The notes beneath the pieces were generated by a model. That model was not told where the DNA came from. It ran no database searches and saw only the letters and a list, made by a program, of their open reading frames with translations. Below are positions 7,358-16,738 of a DNA stretch of 64,000 nt, in pieces. The DNA is from Methanofollis aquaemaris (GTDB lineage: Archaea > Halobacteriota > Methanomicrobia > Methanomicrobiales > Methanofollaceae). The translations under genes were made by a program, and so were the position numbers. Position 1 is the stretch's first letter, and each line of letters begins with the position of its first letter. Location of the stretch: positions 2,682,417 through 2,746,416 of the forward strand of contig NZ_CP036172.1 of NCBI RefSeq assembly GCF_017357525.1. The letters are read 5' to 3'.

Positions 7358-8334
7358 GACGAGGTCAACTCCTGGTAGAGTCTGACATGGAGGTCGGAGA
7401 CTTTCCTGATGTCGTAGCGTTCGGTGAAGGGTCTGGAGAGGTCGGCGTGCTGCCTGAGGAGGGCGGTGTCCTCGAGGAGTGCCCCGGCCCCGGCGAGGTC
7501 GTCGAAGTAGAGGGCGGCGTCGCCGAAGTTCCCGGTGAACTCGGGGATCTTGCGGGCGACGACCGGCAGGCCGCTGGCGAGCGCCTCCAGGATGACCATC
7601 GGGAGGCCCTCGGCGAAACTGGGCATGAAGAAGACGTCGGCGCTGCAGTAGGCCGCGGTGATGTCCTCGACGAACCCGGTGAAGAGGACGTTCTTGCCGC
7701 ACTTACTCTTCTCCTCTTCGATCCGGCCGTGGTCTTTTGAGAACCTGCCGTAGGGGAACCCGCCGACCCAGACAAACCTGGTGTCCGGGTGGTCCCGCGA
7801 GAGGGCGAGGAAGTCGTAGATGCCTTTCCGGGGTGTCTGCTGGGCGACGGTGAGCACCACCTGCTCGTCCTCGCCGATCCCGTACGTCTCGCGGAAGGCC
7901 GCCCGCTTCTCGGCGTCGGGTCTGAACCGTTCCCTGTTCACGCCGTTCGGGATGAGGGTGGTAGGGACGTCGGGGGCGAACTCGCGCACCTCCTCGTCGC
8001 AGAGCGGCGAGATGGTGATGATGTGGTCGAAGCCCTGGTATATGCCGGGGTAAAAGTTGTTGACGGTATCAGAGAAGGCGAGGTTGCCGGCGTTGAGTCG
8101 TGGCGTCGAGTGGGCGGTGAGTACGGTCACCGCGCCGCTCAGTTTTTTGTTTGCGAGGGCGAGGGGACCGAAGGTATGGTAGTGGACCAGGTCGAAGTCC
8201 CGGCCGTGAGCGTTCCAGGAGACTTCGGGGCCGCCGTTGCCGTCGGCGAGCGCCCGGTACAGGGTCTTTGCCAGGGTGGCGCAGCCGATATATTTGAAAA
8301 AGAGCATGTCCTCGACGAAAAAGTTGACTTTCAT
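7354..8334 (-). CDS. Glycosyltransferase family 4 protein
   Basis: The 326-residue GT-B fold enzyme has an N-terminal acceptor domain beginning MKVNFFVEDML. Its C-terminal donor domain carries VLTVAQQTPRKGIYDFL and the family 4 signature FMPSFAEGLPMVILEALASG, with the EX7E pattern that binds the nucleotide-sugar. It is a retaining enzyme by family. It overlaps both neighbours by four bases or so, so all three genes are one transcript read from the FAD-protein gene. Likely role: transfer of a sugar during synthesis of surface glycans or N-glycans at the cytoplasmic membrane face. Confidence 0.88.
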   Translation of the reverse strand: MKVNFFVEDMLFFKYIGCATLAKTLYRALADGNGGPEVSWNAHGRDFDLVHYHTFGPLALANKKLSGAVTVLTAHSTPRLNAGNLAFSDTVNNFYPGIYQGFDHIITISPLCDEEVREFAPDVPTTLIPNGVNRERFRPDAEKRAAFRETYGIGEDEQVVLTVAQQTPRKGIYDFLALSRDHPDTRFVWVGGFPYGRFSKDHGRIEEEKSKCGKNVLFTGFVEDITAAYCSADVFFMPSFAEGLPMVILEALASGLPVVARKIPEFTGNFGDAALYFDDLAGAGALLEDTALLRQHADLSRPFTERYDIRKVSDLHVRLYQELTSS

Positions 8335-9671
8335 GAAAACTCCTTCGCAAACTCGATGACGTGACGGATGCACCCGTCCATATTGAGGTACTCGAACTCG
8401 GAGAACCGGCCGACAAGATCGATCCCGAGGCTCTCGCAGTACTCCCTGACGATCTTGATATTCTCCAGGTAGGCGAGGTCGTAGATGACGTAGGCGTATT
8501 TCTGGCGTTCGACCGAGGTGGTGAGCACCTGGTCGCGCGAGGCGATGACTCCCATCTCCATGAGGCCGTCGACGGTGGAGGCGACGAGGTCGTCGTCGGA
8601 GAGGGCCGCGGTGGGGTCGCCGTCGCGGTAGGTCACTTCGGCGAGGACCGAACTGCACCCTTCGGGGGCGTTGGTGTCGCTGTAGCCTGAGGGGAAGGAG
8701 ATCCGGTTGAAGGGGCCGAGTTCTTCCTGCGGGACATAGACCCAGGAGTACGGCGGGACGTCGCCCCTGAGTCCGAGGCAGACGCAGGCGACCGAGTTGT
8801 ACTTGAGGGCCCGGCAGGCCGCGGCAACGTCGTGTGGGACGCCGTCGAGGGCAGGGAGGAGGGCCTGGAGGGGGATGGTGGAGATGCACCGGTCGGCGAC
8901 GACCTCTTCGGTGCCGTCGGAGATCACCCAGCGGTCGCCCTTGCGCCTGACCGACCTGACCGCAAACCCGGTCCTGATGGCGTCCTCGATCGGTGCGGCG
9001 ACGGCCTTCACCATCGCCTCGATCCCGCCCTCCTGCGGGTACGAGAAGACCGACTGGTGGGTGTAGCCCTCGGTCTCGATCCCGACCGCCGACCTGACCA
9101 CATCCTCCACCGGCGGCCTTGGCACGCGGCCGTCCATCCAGTGGGCCGACATCTCCTCCGGCGGGAACTTCCAGATCTTTCTGTTGTACGGGAGCATGTA
9201 GCACGCCGCGATCCCCTCGCCGAAGGTGGTGCGGATCCACTCGCCGAAGTTCTCGGGCGGTTTCACCTCGCCCTTCTCCGCGGCGATGAGCGCCTTGATG
9301 AACTCGTTGATGCAGAAGAAGAGGTCGTCCTTCGGGAGGTCGGCAAGTCCGTTCTCGAAGGGGTACTTCACGTACCGCCCCTTGTAGAAGATCTTCGTCT
9401 TTCTCTGCCGTTCGGTCCGGTTCTCCCCGAGCGCCTCCTTCATGAGGGAGAGGACCTCTGTATCTCTTGAAAATATAATGTGCGACCCGCCGGTGTCGAA
9501 GGTGAAGCCGTCGATGACCTTCGACCGGCAGAGCCCGCCGTACCCGGACTCAGCCTCAAGGACCACCACGTCCTCGCCCTGCTGACGCAGCAGTCGCGCC
9601 AGTGTTATGCCGGTCAGTCCGCCGCCCAATATCGCCGTTTTCACGGTGTAATAGGTTTGTGGAGGATTCAT
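8331..9671 (-). CDS. FAD-dependent oxidoreductase, protoporphyrinogen oxidase/amine oxidase-like
   Basis: The protein has 446 residues. The Rossmann motif ILGGGLTGITLARLL, followed by a Glu at the end of the second strand (VVVLEAESGYGGLCRS), binds FAD as in the amine oxidase and UDP-galactopyranose mutase superfamily. The context of two glycosyltransferases argues against tetrapyrrole synthesis and for a sugar or lipid-linked-sugar redox or mutase step. The annotated start is ATG 9671; a GTG at 9644 (VKTAILGGG) would fit the family start more closely. It is the first gene of the operon. Confidence 0.8.
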   Translation of the reverse strand: MNPPQTYYTVKTAILGGGLTGITLARLLRQQGEDVVVLEAESGYGGLCRSKVIDGFTFDTGGSHIIFSRDTEVLSLMKEALGENRTERQRKTKIFYKGRYVKYPFENGLADLPKDDLFFCINEFIKALIAAEKGEVKPPENFGEWIRTTFGEGIAACYMLPYNRKIWKFPPEEMSAHWMDGRVPRPPVEDVVRSAVGIETEGYTHQSVFSYPQEGGIEAMVKAVAAPIEDAIRTGFAVRSVRRKGDRWVISDGTEEVVADRCISTIPLQALLPALDGVPHDVAAACRALKYNSVACVCLGLRGDVPPYSWVYVPQEELGPFNRISFPSGYSDTNAPEGCSSVLAEVTYRDGDPTAALSDDDLVASTVDGLMEMGVIASRDQVLTTSVERQKYAYVIYDLAYLENIKIVREYCESLGIDLVGRFSEFEYLNMDGCIRHVIEFAKEFS

Positions 9672-9776
9672 TTATGGTTGTTGATATTCGGTGAACGGCC
9701 CAGGATCATGATGAACGGGGGGAGAAAAGGGGAGGCCGGAGGGCGGTCGAGCATGGATGCACCGTCGACTTCCGTC

Positions 9777-10451
9777 TTACTTCATGTACCGCGAATAACT
9801 CTCTATCGTATAGACCGCCGCGAGGGGGTTGTGGCCGAGCAAGCGATCCTTGGCGGCGAGGACGGTGCAGGGCGCCTCCGCATATTTCATGAAGAGGGAG
9901 TCGTGCCCGACGCAGAGGCCGAGCATGATGTTGAACTCGGTCTCTGCGGCATTGAGGAGCATGGCCTGGAAGATGGGATTGCAGATCTGCTCGTCGGTGC
10001 CCGGCGCCACCTTCTCCTGGTCGGAGACGCCGAGAGTCTCTTTCGGGACGCGGCCCGCCTTGCAGACCACCGAGATGACTTCAAAACCCCGCCCCCTGAA
10101 GAAACGCTCCACCGCCGCCGCCTCCTTTGCAAGGCCGGTGCAGAAGGCAAGGCCGAGGCGGCGGTATCCCATCTTCCCGGCAAACTCGGCCGTCTCCTCA
10201 AGCCGGCACTTCACCGGCCTGAGGCGGTCGTACCCCTGCTCCTTATCTCCATAGCCCTCGCCCTCCTGGACCGCCGCCGCCCGTGCAAAGGCGGCCACGG
10301 CAGGGCGGCGGTACTCCTCCATCGCGGCGGCCAGCACTTCGGCCTGCTCTGCCGTCGGACATCCTGGGATCGACCTCCCGTCTTTTGTCCTGCAGAGTTG
10401 CTCGTCTTTTTTGATCCCGCATCTGGCGCATGCAGGGTAGCCTCCTTCCAT
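9777..10451 (-). CDS. DUF1847 domain-containing protein
   Basis: The 224-residue protein opens with a Cys-rich, probably zinc-binding motif (CARCGIKKDEQLC, then GRSIPGCP). A conserved alpha/beta domain follows with GYRRLGLAFC, a CKAG turn and the GLCVGHDSLF motif typical of DUF1847. The family is found in strict anaerobes and is uncharacterised; the cysteine pattern suggests metal or redox binding. It stands alone on the minus strand, 52 bases downstream of the symporter gene, so read-through transcription is possible. Confidence 0.85.
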   Translation of the reverse strand: MEGGYPACARCGIKKDEQLCRTKDGRSIPGCPTAEQAEVLAAAMEEYRRPAVAAFARAAAVQEGEGYGDKEQGYDRLRPVKCRLEETAEFAGKMGYRRLGLAFCTGLAKEAAAVERFFRGRGFEVISVVCKAGRVPKETLGVSDQEKVAPGTDEQICNPIFQAMLLNAAETEFNIMLGLCVGHDSLFMKYAEAPCTVLAAKDRLLGHNPLAAVYTIESYSRYMK

Positions 10452-10503
10452 GGATCACTCCTGGGGGGCCGGGTAAAAATAGAGAGAGATTGCGGCAGTC
10501 CGT

Positions 10504-12006
10504 TCACCGGAGGTGGATGAACTTGCCGGTCAGCGTGGCGTCGAGCACCTTCGCATCGGTCTTCGTGGTCGCCATGCTGACGACGACCATCGTGACCGCC
10601 GAGAGGAGGAAGGCATACATGCTGAAATGGAAGGGCATCTTGTCGACCACATAGTACCAGTAGCCAAGCGCCCCGCCTGAGACCAGACCGACCAGCATCG
10701 AGGCGATGGCACCCTCTCTGGTCGCACCCCGCCAGTACAGCCCGGCGAGGAGAGGCACCGCAAAGGTGGCGAGCATGATCCCGATCCCGGACCACATCAA
10801 CCACGCGAGCATCTGGGGCGGGTTGATCGCGAGGAGGAGCGTCCCGCCGGCGGCCACGACGACCGCGACCCTGGAGACGAGGAGCACCTCTTTGTCGCTG
10901 GCCGAGGGCCTGAAGATATTCTTCCAGACATCCCAGGCAAACATCGAGCCCACCGTGAGCATCAACCGGTCGGTCGTCGACATCACGGCCGCGAGCACGA
11001 TCACCGCAAAGAACGACCAGACCCAGAGGTTGGGCATGGCGTACTCCAGCCCTGAGATGAAGATGAAGTCCTGGGCATTGGGCACGTCGGGGAGAATGAT
11101 GCTCCCCTCCTCGACGAGCACCCGGCCGGCAAACCCGGCAAACTTCATCAGGAGCATCACGACCGCGTAGACCGCGAAGGCGATGAGCGGCGACCACTTG
11201 AAGTAGCGCTCCTCCTTTGCCGCCAGCACATTGTTGATGACGTGCGGGGCGCAGGCAAGCCCTACCGTGAGCATCAGCCCGAACGAGAGGAGAAACTCGG
11301 GCGTGAAGGTCATCCCCTCGGTGAGGTACGGCTGAACAAAGGTCGGGTCGATCCCGGCCATCACCTCGTTGATATGGCCCATCCCGCCGGCTTTCATGAT
11401 GAGGATCGGCGCGATCGCAAGCACCCCCACGATAAGGAGGCCGCCCTGGATCACCGTCGTCCACGAGACGGCGTACAGCCCGCCGACCACGGTGTAGGCG
11501 GTGATGATGACGCCCGAGATGATCAGCGCCTGCCAGTGGGGGATCTCAAAGAGCCAGACGAGCACGATGGAGATCGCAGTGTACTGTCCAATCAGGTAGA
11601 TGAGGGAGACGATGATCCCGGCCACCGCCGAGAGTCCTCGCATGACCTTCGGGCTCTCGAAGCGGTCGGCAAGATAGTCCTCGACCGTCAGGTAGTTGTT
11701 CTTCTTCCCGATCCGGTGGAGTTTGACGCCGAAGACGATGATACAGAAGGAGGCGGCCAGCGGGACGAAGAGTTGTTCCCAGATGGAGGGCCACCCGGTG
11801 GTGAAGCCGAGCCCGCTCACCCCGAGCAGGGTCATCCCCGAGCAGATGGAGGAGACCATCAGGATGGTGAAGACCCAGAACCCGAGCGACCTTCCGGCGA
11901 CGATGTAGTCCTCGGTGTTGTGGATCTTGCCCGAGGCCCAGGCCCCGATCACGATGAGGACCAGGAAGTAGAGGCCGATGATCCCGGCCGTGACCGGTTC
12001 GATCAT
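10504..12006 (-). CDS. Sodium:solute symporter family (SSS) transporter
   Basis: This 500-residue polytopic membrane protein has about thirteen hydrophobic segments and family signatures: AGRSLGFWVFTILMVSS in the early helices, YTVVGGLYAVSWTTVIQG in the middle, and a late GATREGAIASMLVG region. It should import an organic solute, for example an organic acid or amino acid, using the sodium gradient; the substrate cannot be read from sequence. The ATG overlaps the stop of a 35-residue membrane protein upstream, a pairing typical of this family in archaea and bacteria. Confidence 0.9.
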   Translation of the reverse strand: MIEPVTAGIIGLYFLVLIVIGAWASGKIHNTEDYIVAGRSLGFWVFTILMVSSICSGMTLLGVSGLGFTTGWPSIWEQLFVPLAASFCIIVFGVKLHRIGKKNNYLTVEDYLADRFESPKVMRGLSAVAGIIVSLIYLIGQYTAISIVLVWLFEIPHWQALIISGVIITAYTVVGGLYAVSWTTVIQGGLLIVGVLAIAPILIMKAGGMGHINEVMAGIDPTFVQPYLTEGMTFTPEFLLSFGLMLTVGLACAPHVINNVLAAKEERYFKWSPLIAFAVYAVVMLLMKFAGFAGRVLVEEGSIILPDVPNAQDFIFISGLEYAMPNLWVWSFFAVIVLAAVMSTTDRLMLTVGSMFAWDVWKNIFRPSASDKEVLLVSRVAVVVAAGGTLLLAINPPQMLAWLMWSGIGIMLATFAVPLLAGLYWRGATREGAIASMLVGLVSGGALGYWYYVVDKMPFHFSMYAFLLSAVTMVVVSMATTKTDAKVLDATLTGKFIHLR

Positions 12007-12110
12007 ACCTCGTCCTCTTTGAAGACGAACGCCCAGAGGGTGAGCATGACGGTGACCGCAATGAAGGCGGTGCTGACGATGGCAAGTGTCTCGAATGGAA
12101 GGCCGATCAT
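12003..12110 (-). CDS. Symporter small accessory protein (35 aa)
   Basis: This short ORF encodes one transmembrane helix (TLAIVSTAFIAVTVMLTLWA) followed by a short charged end (FVFKEDEV). Its stop overlaps the ATG of the SSS symporter (GTATGA), so the two are translated together. Small single-helix proteins directly upstream of SSS symporters are annotated as symporter small accessory proteins; a role in folding or activity of the transporter is inferred. Confidence 0.75.
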   Translation of the reverse strand: MIGLPFETLAIVSTAFIAVTVMLTLWAFVFKEDEV

Positions 12111-12274
12111 AGTACTATGTCAATGTGTGTCATGCCAGCATATAACATGATCGGTCGGAGCGGCCCTCGCCTCTCAAGCATGAGAAGAGGCGATCTTCAG
12201 GGGGCGGGGGGCGGGCGGGTGCGAAAAAAGGGGATGAATGCAGTATCCGGATTATCATCAGTAGAATGGGGCCA

Positions 12275-12769
12275 TTACCGCCCGCCTTTCATCCCCCGCA
12301 TCAACGCAATCTTCCCGGTCCGCACAAACTCCTTGATCCCGTACTGGCGCAGGAGGCGTTCCAGGGCGTCGATCTTCTCGGGGTCCCCGGCCACCAGGAG
12401 GATGACGCTCTTTGGCCCAACATCGATGATCTGGGCCCTGAAGATGCTGGCCACCTGCATCACCTCGGCCCTCCCCTCGCCGGCTTCGGCCGTCACCTTG
12501 ATGAGCGCGAGTTCGCGGTCGACCGTGCTCTGCTCGGTGATGTCGGAGACCTTGATGACGTCGATGAGTTTGTTCAACTGTTTTTTCACCTGCTCGATCC
12601 TGGCGTCGTCGCCCAGGACGACGATGGTCATCCTGCTCATCCCCGGCTCCTCGCAGGTGCCGACGGCAAGGCTCTCAATATTGAACCCCCGGCGGGAGAA
12701 GAGCCCCGAGACCCTGGAGAGGACGCCCGCCCTGTTCTCGACGAGGACGTGGAGCGTGTGCGGCCTCAT
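12275..12769 (-). CDS. ilvN: Acetolactate synthase small (regulatory) subunit
   Basis: The 164-residue protein begins with an ACT domain (LHVLVENRAGVLSRVSGLFS, then RRGFNIESLAVG) and has the conserved C-terminal half of IlvN. It binds branched-chain amino acids, usually valine, and feeds inhibition back to the catalytic subunit. The ATG at 12769 overlaps the ilvB stop by four bases. An A-run at 12224-12229 (T-run on this strand) probably terminates the operon. No ilvC follows, so ketol-acid reductoisomerase must be encoded elsewhere. Confidence 0.95.
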   Translation of the reverse strand: MRPHTLHVLVENRAGVLSRVSGLFSRRGFNIESLAVGTCEEPGMSRMTIVVLGDDARIEQVKKQLNKLIDVIKVSDITEQSTVDRELALIKVTAEAGEGRAEVMQVASIFRAQIIDVGPKSVILLVAGDPEKIDALERLLRQYGIKEFVRTGKIALMRGMKGGR

Positions 12770-14439
12770 CCGCCCCGCCTCCCGATCATCTCGTTGATCG
12801 CCGCCCCTGCCGGGACCATCGGGAAGACATTCGCCTCCCGCTCGATCCTGACGTCCAGCACAAACGCCCCCTCCGAACCGAAGGCCGTCTCCAGGGCCGG
12901 CTCGACCTCGTCCGGGTCGTCGACCCGTATCCCATCGACACCGTAGGCCTTTGCAATCCCGACAAAGTCCACGGGACGGAGCTCGGTGTACGAGTACCGC
13001 CGGTCGTAGAAGAGTTCCTGCCACTGCCGCACCATCCCGAGATAGAGGTTGTTGAGGATGACCACCTTCACCGGGACATCGTACTCGACGACCGTGCCCA
13101 GTTCCTGGATGTTCATCTGGAAACTCCCGTCCCCGGCCACCAGGGCGACGGTCTCGTCAGGACATGCAAACTGCGCCCCGATCGACGCCGGGAAACCGTA
13201 GCCCATCGTCCCGAGCCCGCCTGAGGTGATCCAGGTCCGCGGCCGCCTGAAGCAGTAGTGCTGCGCCGTCCACATCTGGTTCTGCCCCACCTCGGAGACG
13301 ACGATCGCGTTCTCGTCAAGGAGGGCGTTCATCTGCCTGATCACCGCGGCCGGGCTGAGTCCGTCGGCGGTCCCGGCCGCCCCGGTCCCTTCCTCCTGCC
13401 AGCGCCGCACCCTGGAGAGCCATCCGTTTCCTCTCTCCTGGCGGGCGAGTTTTGCGGTGACCGCCCTGAGGACCAGTTTCGCGTCCCCGACGATCGGGAC
13501 GTCGACCGGTTTGTTCTTCCCGATCTCCGCCGGGTCGATATCGATGTGGATGACCGCGGCGTGCGGGGCGAAGGCCTCCACCCGGCCGGTGACCCGGTCG
13601 TCGAAGCGCACCCCGACGGCGATGAGGAGGTCGCACTCGGTGACGGCGAAGTTTGCCGCCTCGGTCCCGTGCATCCCGATCATTCCCAGGGAGAGCGGAT
13701 GGTCGCACGGGACGGCCCCCAGGCCCATCAGGGTCGAGGCCACCGGAATAGCCGTCAGTTCGGCAAGGGCGAGGACCTCGGCGGCCGCCCCCGAAGCGAC
13801 GACCCCGCCGCCGATGTAGAGGAGCGGACGCTCGGCCTCCCGGATGAGCGCAACCGCCCGCTCGACCTGCCTCGGGTGCCCTTCGTACGTCGGCTGGTAG
13901 CCCCGCAGCCGCGCTTCGCGCACCTCAGGGACTGGATCGACCTGGGCGGTCATCACGTCTTTGGGGAGGTCGATGAGCACCGGGCCCTGCCGTCCGGTCC
14001 CCGCGATATAGAAGGCGTCGCGAACTACCTGGCCGATCTCGTCGGCCTCTTTGACGAGATAGTTGTGTTTGGTGATCGGGAAGGTGATCCCGGTGATGTC
14101 AGACTCCTGGAAGGCGTCGTTGCCGAGCATCGTCGTCGGGACCTGGCCGGTGACGGCGACGAGGGGTACCGAGTCCATGTACGCGGTGGCAATCCCGGTG
14201 ACCAGGTTGCAGGCGCCAGGGCCGGAGGTGGCCAGGCATACCCCGGTCTTTCCCGAGGCGCGGGCATACCCGTCGGCTGCGTGGGCCGCCGCCTGTTCGT
14301 GGCGGACCAGCACATGCCGCAGCGGGGCGTCGTAGAGTTCGTCATAGATAGGCAGGACCGCACCGCCGGGGTAGCCGAAGATCGTCTCGACCCCCTCGCG
14401 CTGCAGCCCCTCGACCAGCAGTCGTGCTCCAGTCTTCAT
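12766..14439 (-). CDS. ilvB: Acetolactate synthase large (catalytic) subunit, biosynthetic
   Basis: The 557-residue thiamine-diphosphate enzyme has GYPGGAVLPIYD and the activating Glu segment (HEQAAAHAADGYARA). Its C-terminal cofactor motif begins GDGSFQMNIQELGT and ends VVILNN (GDG...NN). It condenses two pyruvates, or pyruvate and 2-oxobutyrate, for valine/leucine or isoleucine synthesis. It lies between leuA/cimA and ilvN with ATGA overlaps on both sides, giving strict stoichiometric coupling of catalytic and regulatory subunits. Confidence 0.95.
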   Translation of the reverse strand: MKTGARLLVEGLQREGVETIFGYPGGAVLPIYDELYDAPLRHVLVRHEQAAAHAADGYARASGKTGVCLATSGPGACNLVTGIATAYMDSVPLVAVTGQVPTTMLGNDAFQESDITGITFPITKHNYLVKEADEIGQVVRDAFYIAGTGRQGPVLIDLPKDVMTAQVDPVPEVREARLRGYQPTYEGHPRQVERAVALIREAERPLLYIGGGVVASGAAAEVLALAELTAIPVASTLMGLGAVPCDHPLSLGMIGMHGTEAANFAVTECDLLIAVGVRFDDRVTGRVEAFAPHAAVIHIDIDPAEIGKNKPVDVPIVGDAKLVLRAVTAKLARQERGNGWLSRVRRWQEEGTGAAGTADGLSPAAVIRQMNALLDENAIVVSEVGQNQMWTAQHYCFRRPRTWITSGGLGTMGYGFPASIGAQFACPDETVALVAGDGSFQMNIQELGTVVEYDVPVKVVILNNLYLGMVRQWQELFYDRRYSYTELRPVDFVGIAKAYGVDGIRVDDPDEVEPALETAFGSEGAFVLDVRIEREANVFPMVPAGAAINEMIGRRGG

Positions 14440-15923
14440 TTTTTCTCCTCAATCAGTCTGTTCATGCCGGCGACCATCGCCTCCACGCTTGCCATGATGA
14501 TGTCGGTCCTCGCCCCCCGCGCCGTGAGTGTCCGCCCTCCGTGGCTGAGCCGCACCGTCACCTCGACGAGGGCGTCGGTGCCCCCGCTGATCGCGTCCAC
14601 GCGGTACTCTTCGAGCCGCACCTCGGCGGCACCGGCGACCGCCCGCCGCACCGCCTCGACGGCGGCGTCGACCGGACCGTTCCCGGTGGCGGCGCAGGTC
14701 ACCTCCTTGCCGTGGACGAGGAGGGTGACCGAGGCCGTCGGGATGACGGTGTTGCCCGAGACCATGGTCGCCTGTCTGAGGGTGATCGCCGGTTCGCTGC
14801 TCACCCCCGTGACCGAGTCGGCGATGGCCATCAGGTCGGCGTCGGTGACCCGCCGCCCTTCGTCGCCGAGGGCCTTGACCCTGGCGACGACCTCGGCGTG
14901 CTGCACCTCGGTGCAGTGGTAGCCGAGTTCTTTGAGTGCGGCCCCGACCGAGGCTGAGCCCGAATGTTTCCCGAGCACGATCCGCCTGGTCCGCCCGACG
15001 CTCTCGGGCGTGAGCGGTTCGTAGGTGCTCGCGTCCCGCAGGACGCCGTGGGCGTGGATCCCGCTCTCGTGGGTGAAGGCCATCTCGCCGACGATCGCCT
15101 TGTTCGTCGGGAGCGGGACGTTGGTCAGCCGCGAGACCGTCGTCGCAAGCGGATAGATCTTCTCGGTCGATAGCCCGGTCTCCACCCCGTAGAGGTGCTC
15201 CAGGGTCACGGCCAGTTCTTCGAGGGCGGTGTTCCCGGCGCGTTCTCCCAGGCCGTTCACGGTCACATGAGCGGCAGTCGCCCCGGCCTTGAGCGCGGCG
15301 ATGGTGTTGGCGAGGGCGAGGCCGAGGTCGTCGTGGCAGTGGATGCTCAGCGGTGCGGAGAGGAGCGTCGGGATTCTTTCCGCGACCAGTTCAGGAGTCA
15401 TGAGCCCGACCGTGTCGCAGAAGCAGAGGCGATCGGCCCCCCGCTCCACCCCGCCCGCAAAAAGCATGGCCAGGAACTCCTGGTCTGCCCGTGAGGCGTC
15501 TTCGCCCGAGAGTTCGACGACGAGCCCGTGGTCTTTCGCATACTCAACCGCCTCCCAGGCCATGGTGCAGACCGCGTCCCGCGTCTTCCTCAGTTTTGCC
15601 TGGATGTGCAGGTCGCTCACCGGCACGACGAGGTGGACGCAGTCGACCCCGCACGCCGCGGCATCGTCGATGTCGCCTGGCAGCGCCCGCACGAAGGTGG
15701 CGACTTCGACCCCGAGCCCGGCGTCGGCGACGAGTCTGATGGCCTCACGTTCTCCTTCCGATGCGGCGGCCGATCCTGCCTCGATGGTGGCGATGCCAAG
15801 GTCTGCGAGCATGGTTGCGATCTGAAGTTTTTCCTCGGGCTTCAGCGAGACGCCCGGCGTCTGCTCCCCGTCCCGCAGGGTAGTGTCAAAAAAGCGGATC
15901 TTTTCAGAGAATAAAGCAATCAC
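14436..15923 (-). CDS. 2-Isopropylmalate synthase / (R)-citramalate synthase
   Basis: The 495-residue DRE-TIM metallolyase opens with FFDTTLRDGEQTPGVSL. It has the metal-binding HCHDDLGLALANT motif and ends with a LeuA-type allosteric domain from about residue 370. It condenses acetyl-CoA with either 2-oxoisovalerate (leucine) or pyruvate (citramalate route to isoleucine). Methanogens carry both paralogues, and sequence reading alone does not separate leuA from cimA. First gene of the operon with ilvB and ilvN, which would suit either route. A TATA box and a small inverted repeat lie just upstream. Confidence 0.9.
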   Translation of the reverse strand: MIALFSEKIRFFDTTLRDGEQTPGVSLKPEEKLQIATMLADLGIATIEAGSAAASEGEREAIRLVADAGLGVEVATFVRALPGDIDDAAACGVDCVHLVVPVSDLHIQAKLRKTRDAVCTMAWEAVEYAKDHGLVVELSGEDASRADQEFLAMLFAGGVERGADRLCFCDTVGLMTPELVAERIPTLLSAPLSIHCHDDLGLALANTIAALKAGATAAHVTVNGLGERAGNTALEELAVTLEHLYGVETGLSTEKIYPLATTVSRLTNVPLPTNKAIVGEMAFTHESGIHAHGVLRDASTYEPLTPESVGRTRRIVLGKHSGSASVGAALKELGYHCTEVQHAEVVARVKALGDEGRRVTDADLMAIADSVTGVSSEPAITLRQATMVSGNTVIPTASVTLLVHGKEVTCAATGNGPVDAAVEAVRRAVAGAAEVRLEEYRVDAISGGTDALVEVTVRLSHGGRTLTARGARTDIIMASVEAMVAGMNRLIEEKK

Positions 15924-15928
15924 TCATA

Positions 15929-15970
15929 GTGGTTGTCACCACCTGATGTGGGGACGAGCCGATATATATT
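15929..15970 (-). promoter_or_regulatory. Promoter and possible operator of the leuA/cimA-ilvBN operon
   Basis: On the minus strand AATATATATC (15961-15970) is a good TATA box. Between it and the start codon is a perfect inverted repeat GTGGT-TGTC-ACCAC (15929-15942), close to the expected transcription start. A repressor bound there would block initiation. No regulator gene lies nearby, so its identity is unknown. Confidence 0.4.
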
Positions 15971-16076
15971 CTTTCGTATATCTCACCGGGGCACATAATT
16001 TTCGTCCCATCTAAGGGAGCAGATAGAAAAAACCAGCACTCATAAATCTCCGGAGGCCAACGCTCTTCTATCTCTT

Positions 16077-16508
16077 ATGCCAAACTACTGTCCAAACTGC
16101 GGCACGCTGCTCAAGGATAGGGACGGTGCCGTCTGCCCTCAGTGCGGGACGCGCTTCCAGCACACGACGAAAGAGAAGAACCTCTCAATCGCTGTCATCT
16201 GCGCGGCCTCGTGCCCTGGACTCGGGCAGGTGTACAACGGCGAGATCGGGAAGGGGGTGCTGGTGCTTGTCGGGACGGCGGTGGGCATGCTCCTCCTCAT
16301 CCCCGGCCTTCTGGTCTATATTTATGGTATCTATGACGGGTATCGGACGGCACAGAAAATGAATGCCGGCGAGGTACCTTTCAGGGAGGCCAGTATCCCC
16401 TTCATGCTCCTCTTTATCGGCATCCTGATCCTGGGCACTATCGTGCTCGTCCTGCTGGCGGTCTCGGCCGCGTTCATGTGCTTGCAGGGGATGACGGCCG
16501 GGTTCTGA
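16077..16508 (+). CDS. Zinc-ribbon membrane protein (TM2-like)
   Basis: The 143-residue protein has an N-terminal zinc ribbon (YCPNCGTLL, then CPQCGTRF). Hydrophobic helices follow: one amphipathic segment with the PGLGQVYNGEIGKG signature of TM2/DUF5683-like proteins, then two or three membrane segments. Such proteins are small, widely distributed and uncharacterised. ATG 16077 lies about 30 bases after CATAAATC, so a leaderless message is likely. The gene stands alone between the leuA/ilv operon and a repeat-rich gap. Confidence 0.75.
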   Translation: MPNYCPNCGTLLKDRDGAVCPQCGTRFQHTTKEKNLSIAVICAASCPGLGQVYNGEIGKGVLVLVGTAVGMLLLIPGLLVYIYGIYDGYRTAQKMNAGEVPFREASIPFMLLFIGILILGTIVLVLLAVSAAFMCLQGMTAGF

Positions 16509-16738
16509 TACTTTTTTGGCCGCGTGGCCTTGTCGTACCATCAATCGTTCCTATCTTGTCAGGTGTGAAGGATTCGGAAAATCCTCTCCCCATTCTGTTC
16601 GCTCAGGAAGAGAGTTTCAACAGTGCCTTTCTCTGAGGTCATCCCAAAACTCTCCTGACTTCCCCCTCTACTAGAGATAAAGAAAGATGATGGTGTAAAA
16701 CTCTCCTCTCTTCGTAGCGTGAACATCCATTCCTTGCC

